From contig NZ_JALKAL010000002.1 in NCBI RefSeq assembly GCF_023015765.1, positions 95,777 to 159,776 of the forward strand: a stretch of 64,000 nt of DNA. Direction: 5' to 3'. The notes beneath the pieces were generated by a model. That model did no database searches. It was not told the DNA's origin and saw only the letters and a list, made by a program, of their open reading frames with translations. Numbering within the stretch: the first letter of the stretch is position 1; every line of letters starts with the position of its first letter. This DNA comes from Ornithinimicrobium sp. F0845 (GTDB taxonomy: Bacteria; Actinomycetota; Actinomycetes; Actinomycetales; Dermatophilaceae). Positions 1 to 9,570 of the stretch are shown here, in pieces. The position numbers and the translations under genes were made by a program.

Positions 1-507
1 CGTGGCCGCGGCGACGCGGTCGTAGGGCAGCAGATCGTCGGGAGCATCGGCCAGCCGTATGCCGTCCGGACCGGCCTCCAGGAGGCGCGCCTCGGTCTGC
101 GCCCCGACCGACGGCTCGCCCTCCCGCGGTCCAGCGTCCCCGGGGGCCGTGTCTCTCAGTCGCAGGCGCAGCAGCCGCCCGACGTTGCGCCGGAACTGGG
201 CGGGCGTGGTCAGCGGGTGGTCGACCCCGAGCGAGCTGACCTCCAGGGTGTAGGGGGCGTTGCCCATCGGCTCGGTGTCGTCCATCGCCGCACCCACGGC
301 GCGACTGGCCTCCGCCACCTCGTCCAGGCTGAGCGGCTCCACCGGGCTGGTCAGGTCATCGGTGAGCAGGTCCGAGACGTCGCGCGCGACGCCGACACGG
401 ACCAGCCGCCGTTTGCCCGCCGGGTGAACGGCGACGTCCTCCACCACGACACCAGTGCCCACGAGTGCGGCGGCAGCCACCTCGCGGACCTGCTCGGCCT
501 GTCCCAT
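1..507 (-). CDS. rimP: Ribosome maturation factor RimP (3' end outside window)
   Basis: Assists maturation of the 30S ribosomal subunit in the cytoplasm. Reading the minus strand from 507 gives 169 codons with no stop, so the C-terminus lies beyond the window edge. The protein has the RimP pattern: an N-terminal alpha/beta domain with a PAGKRRLVRV segment near residue 28, an acidic LDEVAEASRAVG helix, and YTLEVSSLGVDHPL followed by FRRNVGRLL (consensus EVSSPGxxRPL). The SSPG proline is Leu here. A GGAGG ribosome site precedes the ATG. In actinobacteria nusA and infB usually follow. Identification is confident from motif order. Confidence 0.9.
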   Translation of the reverse strand, partial: MGQAEQVREVAAAALVGTGVVVEDVAVHPAGKRRLVRVGVARDVSDLLTDDLTSPVEPLSLDEVAEASRAVGAAMDDTEPMGNAPYTLEVSSLGVDHPLTTPAQFRRNVGRLLRLRLRDTAPGDAGPREGEPSVGAQTEARLLEAGPDGIRLADAPDDLLPYDRVAAAT

Positions 508-609
508 CCCGGGCGCCTCCCTCTTCTGATGTCGCGATCCTGCTCTGATCGTGCCGGTTTCGAGCCGGAACGACCACTCTAGCCGTTCCGGTGTGTCAGG
601 ATCGCCGTC

Positions 610-1758
610 ATGGCCGCTGCGATCTCCCGTCGTTCCGCGCTGGCCGTCATGGGGGTGGGGCTCGGCGCCGTGCTCGTCGCCTGCGACGGGGCACCGGCGC
701 CTGAGGACAACAGCACCGCGACACCCGGGCCCAACCTGCCCCCAGAGGCCACGCCGACCCCCTCGCAGGCGGCCGACTCGGGCGTGCTCCTGCTGGCACT
801 GGCCCGGGCCCAGCACCTCGCGGCCAGCAGCAGGGCCATCACGGGAGCCGACGGGTGGCGGCGCAGTGCCCACCAGCAGATTCAGACCTCCCTCGACGAG
901 CAGGTCCGGGTCCTGGAGGAGGTGCTGCGCGCAGGTGGCGTGCCGGTGCCCACCCTGAGCCCGACGACCGAGCCCGGGGGCACCACCACGACAGGCCCCA
1001 CGGACGGCGACCTCACGACCGCCTCCCCGGCTCCGTCCGGCGACTCGGTCGGCGCGACAGGCTCGGACACCGCCGGCGACGGTGCCGCCACGAGCTCGGC
1101 GCCGGGCGATGCTGTCCAGAGCACGGGGGACGCGGCCGAGAACACGGCCGATGCGGCTGCGGCCCGGGCCGTCGCCCAGCTGCGTGACCTGGCCCAGGAC
1201 TGCCTCCAGGACGTCAGCACAGAGGCGCTGACGGGACTGACCGAGGTCTCTGCCGCGAACCTGCCGATGCTCATCGCCATCGCAGGTCAGCGCGGCGCCA
1301 CAGCCCGGATTCTCGGCGCGGACCTGGTGTGGGAGCCGCTGACGGGCCCCAGCGATGCCGCGGCCGCCGAGCTGCTGGACGCGTACCGCCCCGCGGTCTA
1401 CGGCTTCGAGGTGCTGGCCGCACGGTCCCACGGGGACGAGCGGACGGCATACGAGCGGGTCCTGTCCCCGCTCCGACAGGTGACCCGGCAGCTCACCCAG
1501 CTCGCAGGGGAGGCCGCACCGCCGGCTCCGCTGGGCTACGGGCTGCCCGAGGCGCTCGACGGGCAGGCCTCGCGGGAGCGTCTGGCCGGCTCACTCATGG
1601 CGGCCCTGCCCCCGACGATCATGGCCCCGACGAAGGGCTTCGTCGGCGATGTGGCCGCCGTGACCGGGTCGGTGCACCTGCTGGCGGAGGCTGTGCGTCT
1701 CGGTCGTCCGTGGAACCCGATGACCGGCTTCCCCGGCATGCAGGTCCCCGGTGACTGA
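610..1758 (+). CDS. DUF4439-type lipoprotein
   Basis: Predicted secreted lipoprotein of 382 residues. The N-terminus has twin arginines (SRRSAL), a hydrophobic stretch and a lipobox LVAC with Cys25. A long Ser/Thr/Gly/Ala-rich linker (about residues 105-175) follows. The C-terminal half is helical and resembles the ferritin-like DUF4439 domain often found beside rimP in actinobacteria. The function is unknown. It is divergent from rimP, and the next gene overlaps its end by 8 bp, so the two are probably one transcript. The DUF assignment rests on context and the C-terminal pattern, not on a search. Confidence 0.7.
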   Translation: MAAAISRRSALAVMGVGLGAVLVACDGAPAPEDNSTATPGPNLPPEATPTPSQAADSGVLLLALARAQHLAASSRAITGADGWRRSAHQQIQTSLDEQVRVLEEVLRAGGVPVPTLSPTTEPGGTTTTGPTDGDLTTASPAPSGDSVGATGSDTAGDGAATSSAPGDAVQSTGDAAENTADAAAARAVAQLRDLAQDCLQDVSTEALTGLTEVSAANLPMLIAIAGQRGATARILGADLVWEPLTGPSDAAAAELLDAYRPAVYGFEVLAARSHGDERTAYERVLSPLRQVTRQLTQLAGEAAPPAPLGYGLPEALDGQASRERLAGSLMAALPPTIMAPTKGFVGDVAAVTGSVHLLAEAVRLGRPWNPMTGFPGMQVPGD

Positions 1759-2728
1759 GGCCGGCGCAGCAGCCCTGCCCCGGGCCGTCACCGACCTGGT
1801 CCCGCAGGGTCTGCTCGACCACCTGTTCCGACACGTCCCGGCCCCGGGGCACGTCACCGGCCCGGAGTGGGTGACGACGGTCCCCCGGCTGGTGCGCGAG
1901 CTGTGCGACGCCTGGGCGTTGGTGGTGACAGGACCGGCCAGCCACGGCTATGCCGCTCTCGTCCTGCCGGTCGACGGGCCGGAGGGGCCGGCGGTGCTCA
2001 AGGTCGCCTGGCCGCACCCCGAGGCTCGGGACGAGCACCGGACGCTCGGGGTCTGGGGTGGGCACGGAGCGGTCCGGTTGCTGGCCGCGGACCCGGCCCG
2101 CTGGGCCGTGCTACTGGAACGGCTCGACCCGCGGGACCTGAACGGGCCCCCGGTCGGGGTCCTGGAGTCGTGCGAGGAGATCGGGCGGTTGGCCAGGCTC
2201 CTGGACCGCCCGGCGCCGCCGTGGACGAGCCTGCGTGCCAGCGACCACCTGGCCACGCTGGTCGCGGACGTCGACGCCGTGCGCGCGGGTGAGCACGCCG
2301 GTGCCCTCCCGCGACGGCTGCTGGAACGTGGCCGGGCGCTGGCCCAGGACCTGGCGGCCGAGCCCGGGGTCGACGCCCGACTGGTGCACGGCGACCTGCA
2401 CCAGGAGAACGTCCTGTGGCGGCCCGACCCGGGCGAGTGGGTGGCTATCGATCCGCAGGCCATTGCGGCCGACCTGGCCTGGGTGGTCGCCCCGGCCCTG
2501 TGGAACCGGTGGCCCGAGGCCGTCGCGGCGCACGACACGAGGCTGCACCTGAACCTGCGCCTGGAGGTCCTCTGTGAGGCGGCGGGGCTCGATCCCGACC
2601 GTGCCCGGGCGTTCGCCGAGGTGCGGATGCTCCGCAACGCGATCTGGGACGTCCAGGAGCAGCCGGCCGACCTGGAGACCTCCCTGACCCGGCTCGTGAC
2701 GATCATCAAGGCCCTGCAGCCGGCGTGA
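1751..2728 (+). CDS. Aminoglycoside/hydroxyurea-type phosphotransferase
   Basis: Protein-kinase-fold small-molecule phosphotransferase (325 residues) of the APH/streptomycin 6-kinase-like group. It carries the catalytic loop LVHGDLHQENVL (Brenner motif HGDxxxxN) near residue 216 and a metal-binding IDPQAI segment about 20 residues later. An ATP-binding lysine is plausible in AVLKVAW near residue 80. The start overlaps the preceding lipoprotein gene by 8 bp, implying translational coupling. The natural substrate cannot be told: such proteins may inactivate antibiotics or phosphorylate sugars and other metabolites. Confidence 0.75.
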   Translation: MTEAGAAALPRAVTDLVPQGLLDHLFRHVPAPGHVTGPEWVTTVPRLVRELCDAWALVVTGPASHGYAALVLPVDGPEGPAVLKVAWPHPEARDEHRTLGVWGGHGAVRLLAADPARWAVLLERLDPRDLNGPPVGVLESCEEIGRLARLLDRPAPPWTSLRASDHLATLVADVDAVRAGEHAGALPRRLLERGRALAQDLAAEPGVDARLVHGDLHQENVLWRPDPGEWVAIDPQAIAADLAWVVAPALWNRWPEAVAAHDTRLHLNLRLEVLCEAAGLDPDRARAFAEVRMLRNAIWDVQEQPADLETSLTRLVTIIKALQPA

Positions 2729-2764
2729 ACACACCACCACCCCCCGTTGTGGGCCCGGGTGGGG

Positions 2765-3583
2765 TTACCTCGTCTCTGCCATGGTCGAGTAGCGCGCCCG
2801 GGCGAAGGAGTACAGCCCGTAGGTGGCCAGCCCCGCGGCGACGAGCAGCAGGAGGACCACCCCGAACGGTTGGTCCCGCAGGGTCTTCAGCGCCGCGTCC
2901 ATCCCGGTCTGCTGGTCCGGGTCGGCCTGCAGCGCGGCGAGCCCGATCAGGAGACCCACGATCCCCAGCGCCGCGCCCTTGGCGACGTAGCCGGTCGTCC
3001 CGAGGATGGTGACCGCCCGGGTGACCTCACGGCCCCCGGTGCCCTGGAGGTCCTCGAGGAACTTCCGGGTGAGTCCCTTGTAGACGTGGTAGGCCCCCAC
3101 GCCCAGCACGACCAGACCGAGCACCCCGACCAGGACCCGACCGGCCGGTGCCGTCATCAGCGTCGAGGTGGCCTCGGTCGAGGACTCCCCGCTGTCGGCT
3201 CCCTGTCCGGTGACCACACGGAAGGCGGTCCAGCCCAGTGCCCCGTAGACCACGGCCTTGCCCACGGCCTTGCCGCGGCCGAGCAGCTGGTCTTTCGCTG
3301 ACTCGTGTCGGGGCAGCAGGGCCTCGACGAGGTGCCACACGGCCAGCGCCGCGAAGGCCCCCGCGATCCCCCAGAGCAGCACCCCGCCCACGGGAGTTCC
3401 CTTGAGCTGCTGCAGCGCACCGGTCTCGTCGGCCTCCCCCGAGCCGCCCAGCGCCACCTGGCCCGCGATCCAGGCGATCAGCAGGTGCACCAGGCCACTT
3501 CCGGCATACCCGATGCGGGCGAGGAGCTCCAGGGAGTCGCTGCGTCGGGCCCGCGCGGCCACGTGCTGGACATCGTCGGTCAC
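2765..3583 (-). CDS. DUF1206 multi-pass membrane protein
   Basis: Integral membrane protein of about 272 residues with roughly six membrane segments arranged as three repeats of a helical pair. Each repeat has a pattern like (L)xRIGYxxxGxVHLLIAW, GALGWTAFR...VGVLGLVVLGVGAYHVYKG, or GYVAKGAALGIVGLLIG. This is the DUF1206 architecture. No enzymatic motif is seen and the function is unknown. I chose the GTG at 3583 (reading VTDDVQHVAARAR) because the upstream extension is arginine-rich and unlike a membrane protein start. The gene is convergent with the kinase on the left. Confidence 0.75.
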   Translation of the reverse strand: MTDDVQHVAARARRSDSLELLARIGYAGSGLVHLLIAWIAGQVALGGSGEADETGALQQLKGTPVGGVLLWGIAGAFAALAVWHLVEALLPRHESAKDQLLGRGKAVGKAVVYGALGWTAFRVVTGQGADSGESSTEATSTLMTAPAGRVLVGVLGLVVLGVGAYHVYKGLTRKFLEDLQGTGGREVTRAVTILGTTGYVAKGAALGIVGLLIGLAALQADPDQQTGMDAALKTLRDQPFGVVLLLLVAAGLATYGLYSFARARYSTMAETR

Positions 3584-3666
3584 CCCTCGATCCCACCAGA
3601 TACGGGACCTCCCGGCGAACCGGGAGCCCCCCGCGTCAGTGAGATGGCGGAGACATCGACTGCCGC

Positions 3667-3682
3667 GTTGCATATTTGCAAC
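3667..3682. promoter_or_regulatory. Palindromic candidate operator of the XRE antitoxin gene
   Basis: GTTGCA-TATT-TGCAAC is a perfect 6-bp inverted repeat in an AT-rich patch, centred about 27 bp before the ATG of the XRE/AbiEi gene. Antitoxins with XRE domains commonly repress their own promoters through such sites. The role as operator is inferred from position. Confidence 0.5.
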
Positions 3683-3701
3683 ATTCCCTTAAATTGGTCG
3701 C

Positions 3702-4463
3702 ATGGACCTCGCAGAGCGCGTCTCGACCCTGCGTCGGGTGAATGCGCTGAGTGCCCGTCAACTCGCGGCGCTGGTCGACGTCGCCCCGACGACCGTCACT
3801 CGGATCGAGGGCGGCCAGGTCAGCCCGTCCTTTGATCTGGCACAGGAGATCCTGGCCGTCCTGGGTGAACCGATCGGGTTCACCGGGGCAGCGGATGTCA
3901 GCGCGATTGCCGCTGCGCGACTGGCAGTCCACCCTGCGCTCGACATTGCGATGACGCCTGGCGCGGAGGTCTGGCAGCAGCGGTGGGCGCGCATCGGACT
4001 GATCGACGCGCGGAGTCAGGTGGTGGCAGGTAAGGACGCCGACCTGCTGTTCCGGGCCGGCAGGGTTGCCCGTCTCACCCGACGTCCGGGTGCCGTCGAG
4101 TTCAAGGCAGGTCCGACGGCGTATGACGTCGCAGACGCACTCAGCAAGGCAAGCATCGACTACGCGGTGACCGGTGACACCGGCGTCAACCTCTACCGAT
4201 CCAGCGCAGGTGAGGCATGGCCAGTCCTCTATGTCGAAGATGCCGAGCGAGCGGCTCAGGTCGCGGGCCTCATCCGCAAGGAACCCGGCTCGTTCGGAAT
4301 GCGGGTCACGCTGATCCCGTTTGACGGCGTCAGCGAGGTAGGGCGGACGAGCATCAAAGGTGTTGCTGTGGCTGCCCGGGATCAGGTCGTCATCGATGCC
4401 TACGGCGGCATCGACCGCATGGCCGAGCAAGCCGACATCCTGGTGGGGCGGCGAGTCACATGA
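3702..4463 (+). CDS. XRE-HTH fused AbiEi-like antitoxin
   Basis: Residues 1-60 form a cro/C1-type helix-turn-helix (LRRVNALSARQLAALVDVAPTT then RIEGGQVSPS). Residues 110-253 resemble the C-terminal region of AbiEi antitoxins: a YDVADALS...YAVTGDTG segment, LYVEDAERAAQVAGLI, a basic loop, VTLIPFDGV, and a final VAARDQVVIDAYGG...EQADILV like the VASPxQVxLDL tail of that family. AbiEi proteins act as DNA-binding antitoxins of type IV nucleotidyltransferase toxins. Here the usual winged helix is replaced by an XRE domain. The 3' end overlaps the next gene by 4 bp (ATGA). The reading frame is intact. Confidence 0.7.
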   Translation: MDLAERVSTLRRVNALSARQLAALVDVAPTTVTRIEGGQVSPSFDLAQEILAVLGEPIGFTGAADVSAIAAARLAVHPALDIAMTPGAEVWQQRWARIGLIDARSQVVAGKDADLLFRAGRVARLTRRPGAVEFKAGPTAYDVADALSKASIDYAVTGDTGVNLYRSSAGEAWPVLYVEDAERAAQVAGLIRKEPGSFGMRVTLIPFDGVSEVGRTSIKGVAVAARDQVVIDAYGGIDRMAEQADILVGRRVT

Positions 4464-5219
4464 CGGAGTTCGCCCCACCACGCACCGAGATCGAGCGGAG
4501 CCGCCGGGCCATCGTCAACGTGGTCGATGTGTTGGCGGCCCACGCCGAGTCGCTGACGTTGGTCGGCGCTCACGCCGTCTTGTTGCGGACGATGGATCTC
4601 GACGTGCCGAGGATGCCGACTGGCGACGGCGACCTCGGTGTCACGCCCGGCTTGGTCGGCGATCTGCCGAGCATCGAGACACTGCTCGCCGATGCCGGCT
4701 ACGAGCACCGCACCACGGCACGACCGGGGTTGTGGGGGCGCGAGCCATTCGACGAGGTCGACGGCACGCGGTCGTACCGGGAGAAGATCGACCTCCTGGC
4801 ACCACACGGGCTCTCGGGAACGGAGAGTCGCACCAAGCGGAGTGTTCCCGCGTTGCAGGCAGCGCACGGCAAGCTCGCTGTCGGCAACGCCCTTGGTCTA
4901 GAGCTCGCTGCCTTCAACCGATCAGTGCTGACAGTCACCGACTTCGCCGACCCACGCCTATCGACGGAGGTCTTCGTAGCCGAGATCCCCGCGTTGATCC
5001 TTGCGAAGGGGTCTAAGGTCGGGGAGCGGTCCCGACGTTCGCCAGAGTGCCGAGTGGACGGCTGGCGTCCTTCGGGATCCGGTGAGCGTGGAACGCGCCA
5101 GGGTGGCCTTCGACACCTTCGTCGACCCCGCCGAGATCGACCGCGTCTTCGACCTCTGGCGTGACGTGCTGTCCTGGGCTTCCGGTGAGTTTTCGAGGTG
5201 GCACCCGAGTCCCTCCTAG
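4460..5219 (+). pseudogene. AbiEii-like nucleotidyltransferase toxin, frameshifted
   Basis: The first 190 or so codons (frame of the ATG at 4460) read as a nucleotidyltransferase-fold protein: LVGAHAVLLRT, then a metal-binding DGDL (DxD) in PTGDGDLGV, LLADAGYEH, REKIDLLAP with a third acidic residue, and LELAAFNRS...IPALILAKGSKVGER. After about 5,030 this frame becomes arginine-rich nonsense and stops at 5164. The overlapping frame (from about 5001 to the stop at 5219) reads plausible protein, including VERARVAFDTFVDPAEIDRVFDLW. One frameshift, perhaps with a small deletion, therefore splits the gene. The toxin is probably inactive while its antitoxin is intact; a sequencing error would give the same picture. 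Confidence 0.65.
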
Positions 5220-5315
5220 GGTGGACGAGTGGGGAGTCGCCGCCTGACCCCCCGAAACATGCCTCGTGGATTACTTGGGTCCCAACGACGCACGTGCTTG
5301 TGAGGAGTCAGAGAA

Positions 5316-7358
5316 ATGGCCAACGGTCTCACCAATGCGACAAGCCCGTACCTGCTCCAACACGCGGAGAACCCGGTCGACTGGTGGGAGTGGGGCGACG
5401 AGGCGTTCGCGGAGGCACGCGCGACGAACCGGCCGGTGTTCCTGTCGGTCGGCTATGCGGCCTGCCACTGGTGCCACGTCATGGCGCACGAGTCGTTCGA
5501 GGACCGGGGTGTGGCCGACGTGCTCAACGCGGGATTCGTCCCGGTGAAGGTGGACCGTGAGGAGCGGCCCGACGTCGACGCCGTCTACATGGACGCCACG
5601 GTGGCGATGACGGGTCAGGGCGGGTGGCCGATGACCTGCCTGCTGACGCCCGAGGGAGACCCGTTCTGGTGCGGGACCTACCTCCCGCGGCCACAGCTGC
5701 TCCAGCTGCTGCAGGCCATCAGCACCGCCTGGGGCGATCGGGAGGCCGAGGTGCGGGCGAGCGGCGCGGCGGTCGTGGATGCGCTGACCCGGGCCCAGTC
5801 CGCGCCCGGAGGGTCGCTCCCGCTCGACACCGACCTACTCGGTGACGCCGTCGCCTCCCTGACCCGGTCCTTCGACCAGGAGCACGGCGGTTTCGGCACG
5901 GCGCCGAAGTTCCCACCGAGCATGGTCCTGGAGTTCCTGCTGCGACACCACGCACGCACGGGCAGCACGTCCGCCTGGCGCATGTTGAAGGAGACCGCGG
6001 TGGCCATGGCCAGAGGCGGCCTCTACGACCAGCTCGGGGGCGGGTTCGCACGGTATGCCGTGGATCGCGCCTGGGTGGTCCCCCACTTCGAGAAGATGCT
6101 CTACGACAACGCCCAGCTCCTGCGGGTCTATGCCCACGTATGGCAGGCGGCGGGCCAGCGCGCGTCCGCCGGCCACGACGGGGACACCGGCGAGGCCACG
6201 GCTCTGCGCGCCCTCGCCGAGCGCGTCGTGCGCGAGACCGCGCAGTTCCTGCTGACGGACCTGCGGACGACCGAGGGCGGCTTCGCCTCCTCCCTCGACG
6301 CCGACACCGACGGCGTCGAGGGCGCGACCTATGTCTGGACGCCCGAGCAACTGGTCGAGGTGCTGGGCCCGGATGACGGCGCACGGGCGGCCGACCTGCT
6401 CGCGGTGACGCCCGGGGGCACCTTCGAGCACGGCACGTCCACCCTGCAGCTGCTGAGCGACCCGGACGATCCGCAGTGGTGGGCCGGTGCCCGCAGCCAC
6501 CTGCGGGCGGCACGGGCCGCGCGACCGCAACCGGACCTGGACGACAAGGTGGTCACGGCGTGGAACGGGCTGGCGATCGCGGCCCTGGCCGAGGCGGGCT
6601 GGCTGCTGGAGGAGCCGGACTGGGTCCGGGCGGCGACGCACGCCGCGACCCTCGTCGTCGGTACCCACCTCGTCGACGGGCGGCTGAGGCGCAGCTCGCG
6701 GGCCGGACGGGTCGGCTCCGCCGAGGCGGTCGCCGAGGACCACGGCGACCTCATCGAGGGGCTCGTCGTGCTGCACGCCGTCACCGCGGACCCCCAGTGG
6801 CTGCACGTCGCCGGCACCCTGCTCGACGACGCGGTCGCCCGGTTCGGCGACGACGCGACCCCGGCACCGGGTGAGGCCCTCGTCATCCACGACACGGCCT
6901 CCAACGCCGAGCGGCTGGTGCTGCGACCGCGGGCCCGCGGGGACAACGCCGAGCCGTGCGGCCAGTCGGCCATCGCGAGTGCGCTCCTGTCCTACGGCGC
7001 CGCGGCCGGCTCGGGCCGGCATCTGGAGCTCGGACGCCAGGCACTGGCTCCGATGGGCACCATCGCCGCCCGGGACCCGCGCTTCGCCGGGTGGGCGCTC
7101 GCTGCGGCCGAGGCCGCGACGGCCGGTCCGCTCCAGGTCGCGATCAGCGACGGCACGGGCCAGGAGGAGCTGCAGGCGGTCGCCCGCGAGGCAGCCCCCG
7201 CGGGCTCCCTCGTCGTCGCCGGTCGCGCCGGTCAGGTGCCGCTGCTGGAGGACCGGCCGGACGTGGACGGCCTCGCCGCCGCCTACGTCTGTCGAGGCAC
7301 GGTCTGCGACCTTCCCGTGACGACCGCGGCGGCCCTGCGCGAGGCGCTGCGCCCCTGA
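5316..7358 (+). CDS. YyaL/DUF255 thioredoxin-domain protein
   Basis: Cytosolic 680-residue protein of the YyaL/SSP411 family. The N-terminal domain starts with [20 protein letters not shown] and has the thioredoxin-like C50-HW-C53 motif in [18 protein letters not shown], followed by [12 protein letters not shown] and GGWPMT. The middle and C-terminal parts match the (alpha/alpha)6-barrel region, with [41 protein letters not shown] and SLDADTDG. The length fits the family. The biochemical role is unsettled in the literature. A GAGGAG ribosome site lies about 10 bp before the ATG. No operon partner is apparent. Confidence 0.9.
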   Translation: MANGLTNATSPYLLQHAENPVDWWEWGDEAFAEARATNRPVFLSVGYAACHWCHVMAHESFEDRGVADVLNAGFVPVKVDREERPDVDAVYMDATVAMTGQGGWPMTCLLTPEGDPFWCGTYLPRPQLLQLLQAISTAWGDREAEVRASGAAVVDALTRAQSAPGGSLPLDTDLLGDAVASLTRSFDQEHGGFGTAPKFPPSMVLEFLLRHHARTGSTSAWRMLKETAVAMARGGLYDQLGGGFARYAVDRAWVVPHFEKMLYDNAQLLRVYAHVWQAAGQRASAGHDGDTGEATALRALAERVVRETAQFLLTDLRTTEGGFASSLDADTDGVEGATYVWTPEQLVEVLGPDDGARAADLLAVTPGGTFEHGTSTLQLLSDPDDPQWWAGARSHLRAARAARPQPDLDDKVVTAWNGLAIAALAEAGWLLEEPDWVRAATHAATLVVGTHLVDGRLRRSSRAGRVGSAEAVAEDHGDLIEGLVVLHAVTADPQWLHVAGTLLDDAVARFGDDATPAPGEALVIHDTASNAERLVLRPRARGDNAEPCGQSAIASALLSYGAAAGSGRHLELGRQALAPMGTIAARDPRFAGWALAAAEAATAGPLQVAISDGTGQEELQAVAREAAPAGSLVVAGRAGQVPLLEDRPDVDGLAAAYVCRGTVCDLPVTTAAALREALRP

Positions 7359-7451
7359 GCCTGGACCGAGCCGCCGGTCGCGGCCGGGCCGGTGCGCCCA
7401 GACCGGCCGCGCTGGCACGGTAGACGCGACCACTCGCCATACAGTGAACCC

Positions 7452-8744
7452 ATGCGTTCCCGTGCCCGCACCCCGCTTACCCGTGCCGTGGCGGCCTCCG
7501 CGGTCGTCCCGCTCCTGCTACTCACCGCGTGCGGCGGCGACGAGCCGGGGCTGACCCCGCCACCGGCCACCACCGCGAAGGCGACCCCCGACGCTGGCCA
7601 GGACGACGCCGCCGCCGGGACCAGCACCGGCGGCAACCCGGTGCAGGACGGGTTCAACTCAGCGGGCGGCGGCACGGATGCTGCCAGCGAAACCACGACC
7701 GAGCCGGAGGGGCCCAAGGAGATCACCATCGGCGCGGCCGGCGACCTCCTCCTGCACGCGCCGGTGATCCGCAACGCCGAGGCCAACGCGGGCGGTGAGG
7801 GCTACGACTTCACGCCGATGTTCAGCGACGTCACCGAGCTGCTCAGCGACAACGATCTCACCATCTGCCACATGGAGACCCCGGTGTCGGCGGACAACAC
7901 CAACCTGACGGTGCCGCGGGTGCTCATCTTCAACAGCCCCCACGAGATCGTCGACGCCGTCGTGGACGCGGGCTTCGACGGGTGCGACTTCGCCTCCAAC
8001 CACACCTGGGACCAGGGCCTCGACGGCCTGGCCGAGACCCGGCAGGTGATCGAGGACGCCGGGCTGCAGTATGCCGGGCCGGTCGCCGAGGAGGGCGAGG
8101 CGGGGCACTACGCGACCTACGAGGTCGACGACGTCACGGTCGCGCAGCTCGGCTACACCTACACGATCTACAACTCCGGCCAGCCGACCACGGACATACC
8201 GCCGGAGGCCCCGTGGCTAGGTGACTACCTGTGGCCGGTGATCGGCGCCGAGGGCATCATCGCCGACGCCGAGGCGGCCAGGGCCGAGGGCGCCGACTTC
8301 GTGGTGGTGAGCATGCACTGGGGCAACGAGTACTGGACCGACCCCACCGACCAGCAGCGCGAGCTCGCCGCCGAGCTGCTGGAGTCCGACGCGGTCGACC
8401 TGATCCTCGGCACACACGTCCACGTCATCCAGCCCTGCGAGAAGATCAACGACAAGTACGTCATCTACGGGCTCGGCAACTTCCTGTCCAACCAGTCACC
8501 GGACACCACCCGGGGCGGACTGCGCAAGGAGACCCAGGAGGGCATGATCGCCCGCTTCCACCTCGTGAAGGACCCGGACGGCACGGTGACCTCGCAGATG
8601 GAGTTCCAGCCCACCCGGGTGCAGATCGACAACCACGTGATCCGCCTGGCGACGCCCGAACAGAACGCCGAGACCTATGACCGGGTCGTCGAGACCATGG
8701 ACCGGCTCGGGGAGAACGCCTGCGACGCCGAGCCGATGAGCTGA
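7452..8744 (+). CDS. CapA-family (PGA_cap) lipoprotein
   Basis: A 430-residue exported lipoprotein: basic N-terminus, hydrophobic core and lipobox LTAC with Cys27, then a low-complexity linker to about residue 90. The catalytic region belongs to the CapA/PgsA metallophosphatase-like fold: IGAAGDLLLHAPV, CHMETPVS, NSPHEIVDAVVDAGFDGCDFASNHTWDQG, VVSMHWGNEYW and LGTHVHVIQP. In Bacillus CapA relatives take part in poly-gamma-glutamate export, but actinobacterial copies without the other cap genes have no assigned role. I chose the ATG at 7452 because it gives the signal peptide immediately; upstream codons do not. Confidence 0.85.
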   Translation: MRSRARTPLTRAVAASAVVPLLLLTACGGDEPGLTPPPATTAKATPDAGQDDAAAGTSTGGNPVQDGFNSAGGGTDAASETTTEPEGPKEITIGAAGDLLLHAPVIRNAEANAGGEGYDFTPMFSDVTELLSDNDLTICHMETPVSADNTNLTVPRVLIFNSPHEIVDAVVDAGFDGCDFASNHTWDQGLDGLAETRQVIEDAGLQYAGPVAEEGEAGHYATYEVDDVTVAQLGYTYTIYNSGQPTTDIPPEAPWLGDYLWPVIGAEGIIADAEAARAEGADFVVVSMHWGNEYWTDPTDQQRELAAELLESDAVDLILGTHVHVIQPCEKINDKYVIYGLGNFLSNQSPDTTRGGLRKETQEGMIARFHLVKDPDGTVTSQMEFQPTRVQIDNHVIRLATPEQNAETYDRVVETMDRLGENACDAEPMS

Positions 8745-8784
8745 CGGCCGAGGGTGCTGGCTCAGCCCTCCCTCAGCGCGTGGA

Positions 8785-9570
8785 TCAGCCGGCGAACTGT
8801 GCCCAGGTGTCGTAACCGATCTTCACGATGAAGACCACCAACAGGATGACGAACACGGTCCGGACGAAGCCACTCCCCCGCGCCACTGCCGTGCGCGCGC
8901 CGAGGTAACCGCCCAGCATGTTGCACACCCCCATCAGCAGCCCGACCTTCCACATCACGGCGCCCATCGGGATGAAGACGCACAGCGCCGCCAGGTTGGT
9001 GGCCCAGTTGGCGATCTTGGCCTTGGCGCTGGCCTGCAGGAAGCCGTAGCCGAGCAGACCGACCATCGCGAAGACGAAGAAGGAGCCGGTCCCCGGGCCC
9101 AGCGCCCCGTCATACGTCCCGATGCCCAGACCGATGAGGGCGGCGACCACGTGGTGGGTGCGGCCGGAGAAGCGCAGCTGGGACAACTGCCCCATGCTCG
9201 GCTTGGCCAGGGTGTAGGCACCGACGGCGACCAGCACCACCAGGATGATCGGGTTGAACGCCTCCTTGGGGATCCGGCTGCCGATGAACGCCCCGCCGAG
9301 GGATCCCAGGAACGCGAAGCCAGCCAGCGGCAGGGCGGTGGACAGGTCGGGGCGCACCCGGCGCAGGTAGGTCAACGAGCTGGTCGTGGTGCCACAGATG
9401 GAGCCGAGCTTGTTGGTGGCCAGGATCTGCACGGGGCTGGCGCCAGGGAAGCCGAGCAGCAGCGCCGGCAGCTGGATCAGACCGCCGCCCCCGACCACCG
9501 CGTCGATCCAGCCGGCGGTGAGTCCGGCGAGGGCCATGAGCACCAGGACCCAGACGCTGGGGTCATCCAC
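8785..9570 (-). CDS. TSUP (TauE/SafE) family permease
   Basis: Membrane protein of 261 residues with about eight hydrophobic segments. The N-terminal signature GLTAGWIDAVVGGGGLIQLPALL and the second-half repeat LIGLGIGTYDGALGPGTGSFFVFA are typical of TauE/SafE sulfite/sulfoacetate exporters and related anion transporters. The substrate is not determined by sequence. Its start overlaps the end of the HAD hydrolase gene by 8 bp, so the two are probably cotranscribed from the proS side. Confidence 0.85.
   Translation of the reverse strand: MDDPSVWVLVLMALAGLTAGWIDAVVGGGGLIQLPALLLGFPGASPVQILATNKLGSICGTTTSSLTYLRRVRPDLSTALPLAGFAFLGSLGGAFIGSRIPKEAFNPIILVVLVAVGAYTLAKPSMGQLSQLRFSGRTHHVVAALIGLGIGTYDGALGPGTGSFFVFAMVGLLGYGFLQASAKAKIANWATNLAALCVFIPMGAVMWKVGLLMGVCNMLGGYLGARTAVARGSGFVRTVFVILLVVFIVKIGYDTWAQFAG

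Noticed and set aside
1751..2728. Antibiotic resistance gene
   Set aside because: The kinase fold and HGD motif are clear, but many actinobacterial relatives are housekeeping or metabolic kinases, so resistance is not claimed.
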